Positions 63,150 through 64,000 of a DNA stretch of 64,000 nucleotides are shown here, one piece after another. This DNA is from CAVRCA01 sp965218045 (GTDB taxonomy: Bacteria; Pseudomonadota; Alphaproteobacteria; Acetobacterales; Acetobacteraceae): positions 1-64,000 of the forward strand of contig CBDCJX010000017.1 of NCBI GenBank assembly GCA_965218045.1, read 5' to 3'. Both the position numbers and the translations under genes were made by a program. Each line of letters starts with the position of its first letter. The stretch's first letter is position 1. The notes under the pieces were generated by a model. That model worked only from the letters and a program-made list of their open reading frames with translations. It was not told the DNA's origin and made no database searches.

Positions 63150-64000
63150 CTACGCCGCCCAACGTCGGCCGAGCGCAATGCCGTAATCCGTCATGCCGCG
63201 GCCGTACTCGAGTTGCGCCTCCTCGAAGCTCCCGAGGCCGGCGTCGATGTTCTGCCGCGCGCGCTTCAAGGCCGACGCGAGCACCGAGGCATCTCGCGCC
63301 GCCTTTGCCGCTGCCCCCGCGGTATGGGGCCGCACGACGAACGCGGCGTCGCCAAGCAGGCATGTCCGACCGAAGACCATGCGGGGAACGACAACGTCGA
63401 CGATCGTCTGCAGGAACGGCTCCGGCGTCGCCTCGACCAGCTTGGCGAGCATCGGATGGACCTCGCGCCTCGCACGCTCGACGAGAGCCGCGATGGTCGG
63501 GTCCGGTGCGCTCCCTTGCGCGAGCGAGGCGTGGTGGTGACGGCCGTCGCGATCGACGAGTAGTCGGTCGCGCTCGGCCACGTCCGCAGCGACATACCAG
63601 ACCCAGTTCAGACGCCGCTTGCCGGGCGTCGGATCGGCGCCGTCCCCCGGAATGAAATAGATAAGGATGTGCCCGCCCGAGCGCGCCTCGCAAAAGGTGA
63701 AGGCGTCGTCGAAGTAGCGGACGACGTCCGCCGGAGCATCGGCCTCGTCCACTGTTCCGCGCCACGCGACATAGCCGGCATAGGTCGGCGCCACGTCGGG
63801 CAGCAGACGGCGTCGGCTCGCCGACTGTGCGCCATCGGCGCAGATCAGCACGTCCGCCTCAATGCGTTGCTTTCCGTCGATGGCGGCTGAGACCAGGCGG
63901 CCGCCATCGTGATCCTCAATGTCGGAGAGCATGGAGCCCATGTGGTAGCGGTCGGCCGGCAACGTGACCACCAGCGTCGTGTAAATCGCCTCCCAGGAGG
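63150..64000 (-). CDS. FAD-dependent monooxygenase, 3' part, runs off the window
   Basis: The frame is open to base 64000 (SWEAIYTTLVV upstream of an in-frame GTG at 63971), so the N-terminal FAD-binding domain lies outside. The visible part has ADVLICADGAQSASRRRLLP and RTCLLGDAAFVVRPHTAGAA (the GD motif) of UbiH/PHBH-type hydroxylases. It lies 24 bp before the flavoprotein gene on the same strand. Confidence 0.88.
   Translation of the reverse strand, partial: SWEAIYTTLVVTLPADRYHMGSMLSDIEDHDGGRLVSAAIDGKQRIEADVLICADGAQSASRRRLLPDVAPTYAGYVAWRGTVDEADAPADVVRYFDDAFTFCEARSGGHILIYFIPGDGADPTPGKRRLNWVWYVAADVAERDRLLVDRDGRHHHASLAQGSAPDPTIAALVERARREVHPMLAKLVEATPEPFLQTIVDVVVPRMVFGRTCLLGDAAFVVRPHTAGAAAKAARDASVLASALKRARQNIDAGLGSFEEAQLEYGRGMTDYGIALGRRWAA

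Overview
The window is GC-rich, densely coded DNA of alphaproteobacterial type. A ChvG/ChvI two-component pair lies beside pckA, the mmsA, asd and AI-2E-transporter genes are of alphaproteobacterial style, and there are AI-2E, amidohydrolase and NmrA-like paralogues. A Rhodospirillales/Acetobacteraceae-like host is my best guess. It is an inference, because no rRNA or tRNA gene is present to anchor it.

Layout. (1) 1-3142: the 5' part of a glycosyltransferase and an FkbH-like HAD-IIIC protein, both minus strand. (2) 3303-10510: AI-2E transporter, asd, an LLM oxidoreductase, a foreign-looking patch (small membrane protein plus a 3'-truncated Fic gene), and mmsA. (3) 10837-16250: a probable catabolic cluster with two amidohydrolases, a Rieske protein, a cysteine-dioxygenase-like cupin, a plant-type ferredoxin, an alpha/beta hydrolase and an NMT1-like protein without signal peptide. 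(4) 16265-22888: membrane J-domain protein, GGDEF cyclase, polysaccharide deacetylase, VOC protein, amino-acid-type binding protein and a second AI-2E transporter. (5) 22946-30737: chvG, chvI, a HugZ-like protein, pckA, PaiB, an M17 aminopeptidase and a MarR regulator. (6) 30801-35072: glycan genes (WecA/MraY-like transferase, CapD/WbpM-like dehydratase, DegT aminotransferase). (7) 35092-41561: an MmgE/PrpD protein divergent from a four-gene branched-chain 2-oxoacid dehydrogenase operon whose E1-alpha gene carries a +1 frameshift. With mmsA and the amino-acid binding protein this gives a branched-chain amino acid catabolism theme.

(8) 41619-52841 is a transposon graveyard built over a peptide ABC-transporter locus. 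Pieces of one permease and one substrate-binding-protein gene survive between an IS3-family element, an inverted truncated IS21-family element, an IS256-family element carrying an intact IS21-family element inside it, an IS30-like deletion derivative, a decayed second IS3-family element, and fragments of further IS256 and IS3 copies. Target duplications allow part of the insertion order to be read exactly.

(9) 53075-59729: a cassette bracketed by two ~148-bp direct repeats. It holds a LysR regulator and a divergent, mostly overlapping operon of three NmrA-like NAD(P)-binding proteins, a cupin, a YcaC-like hydrolase and an alpha/beta hydrolase. It is the best candidate here for an undescribed metabolic or detoxification system. 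(10) 59708-64000: a CPA1 Na+/H+ antiporter, an HxlR regulator, a thioredoxin-reductase-like flavoprotein without the CxxC motif, and the 3' part of a FAD monooxygenase. No CRISPR array, tRNA, rRNA or recognisable riboswitch was found.
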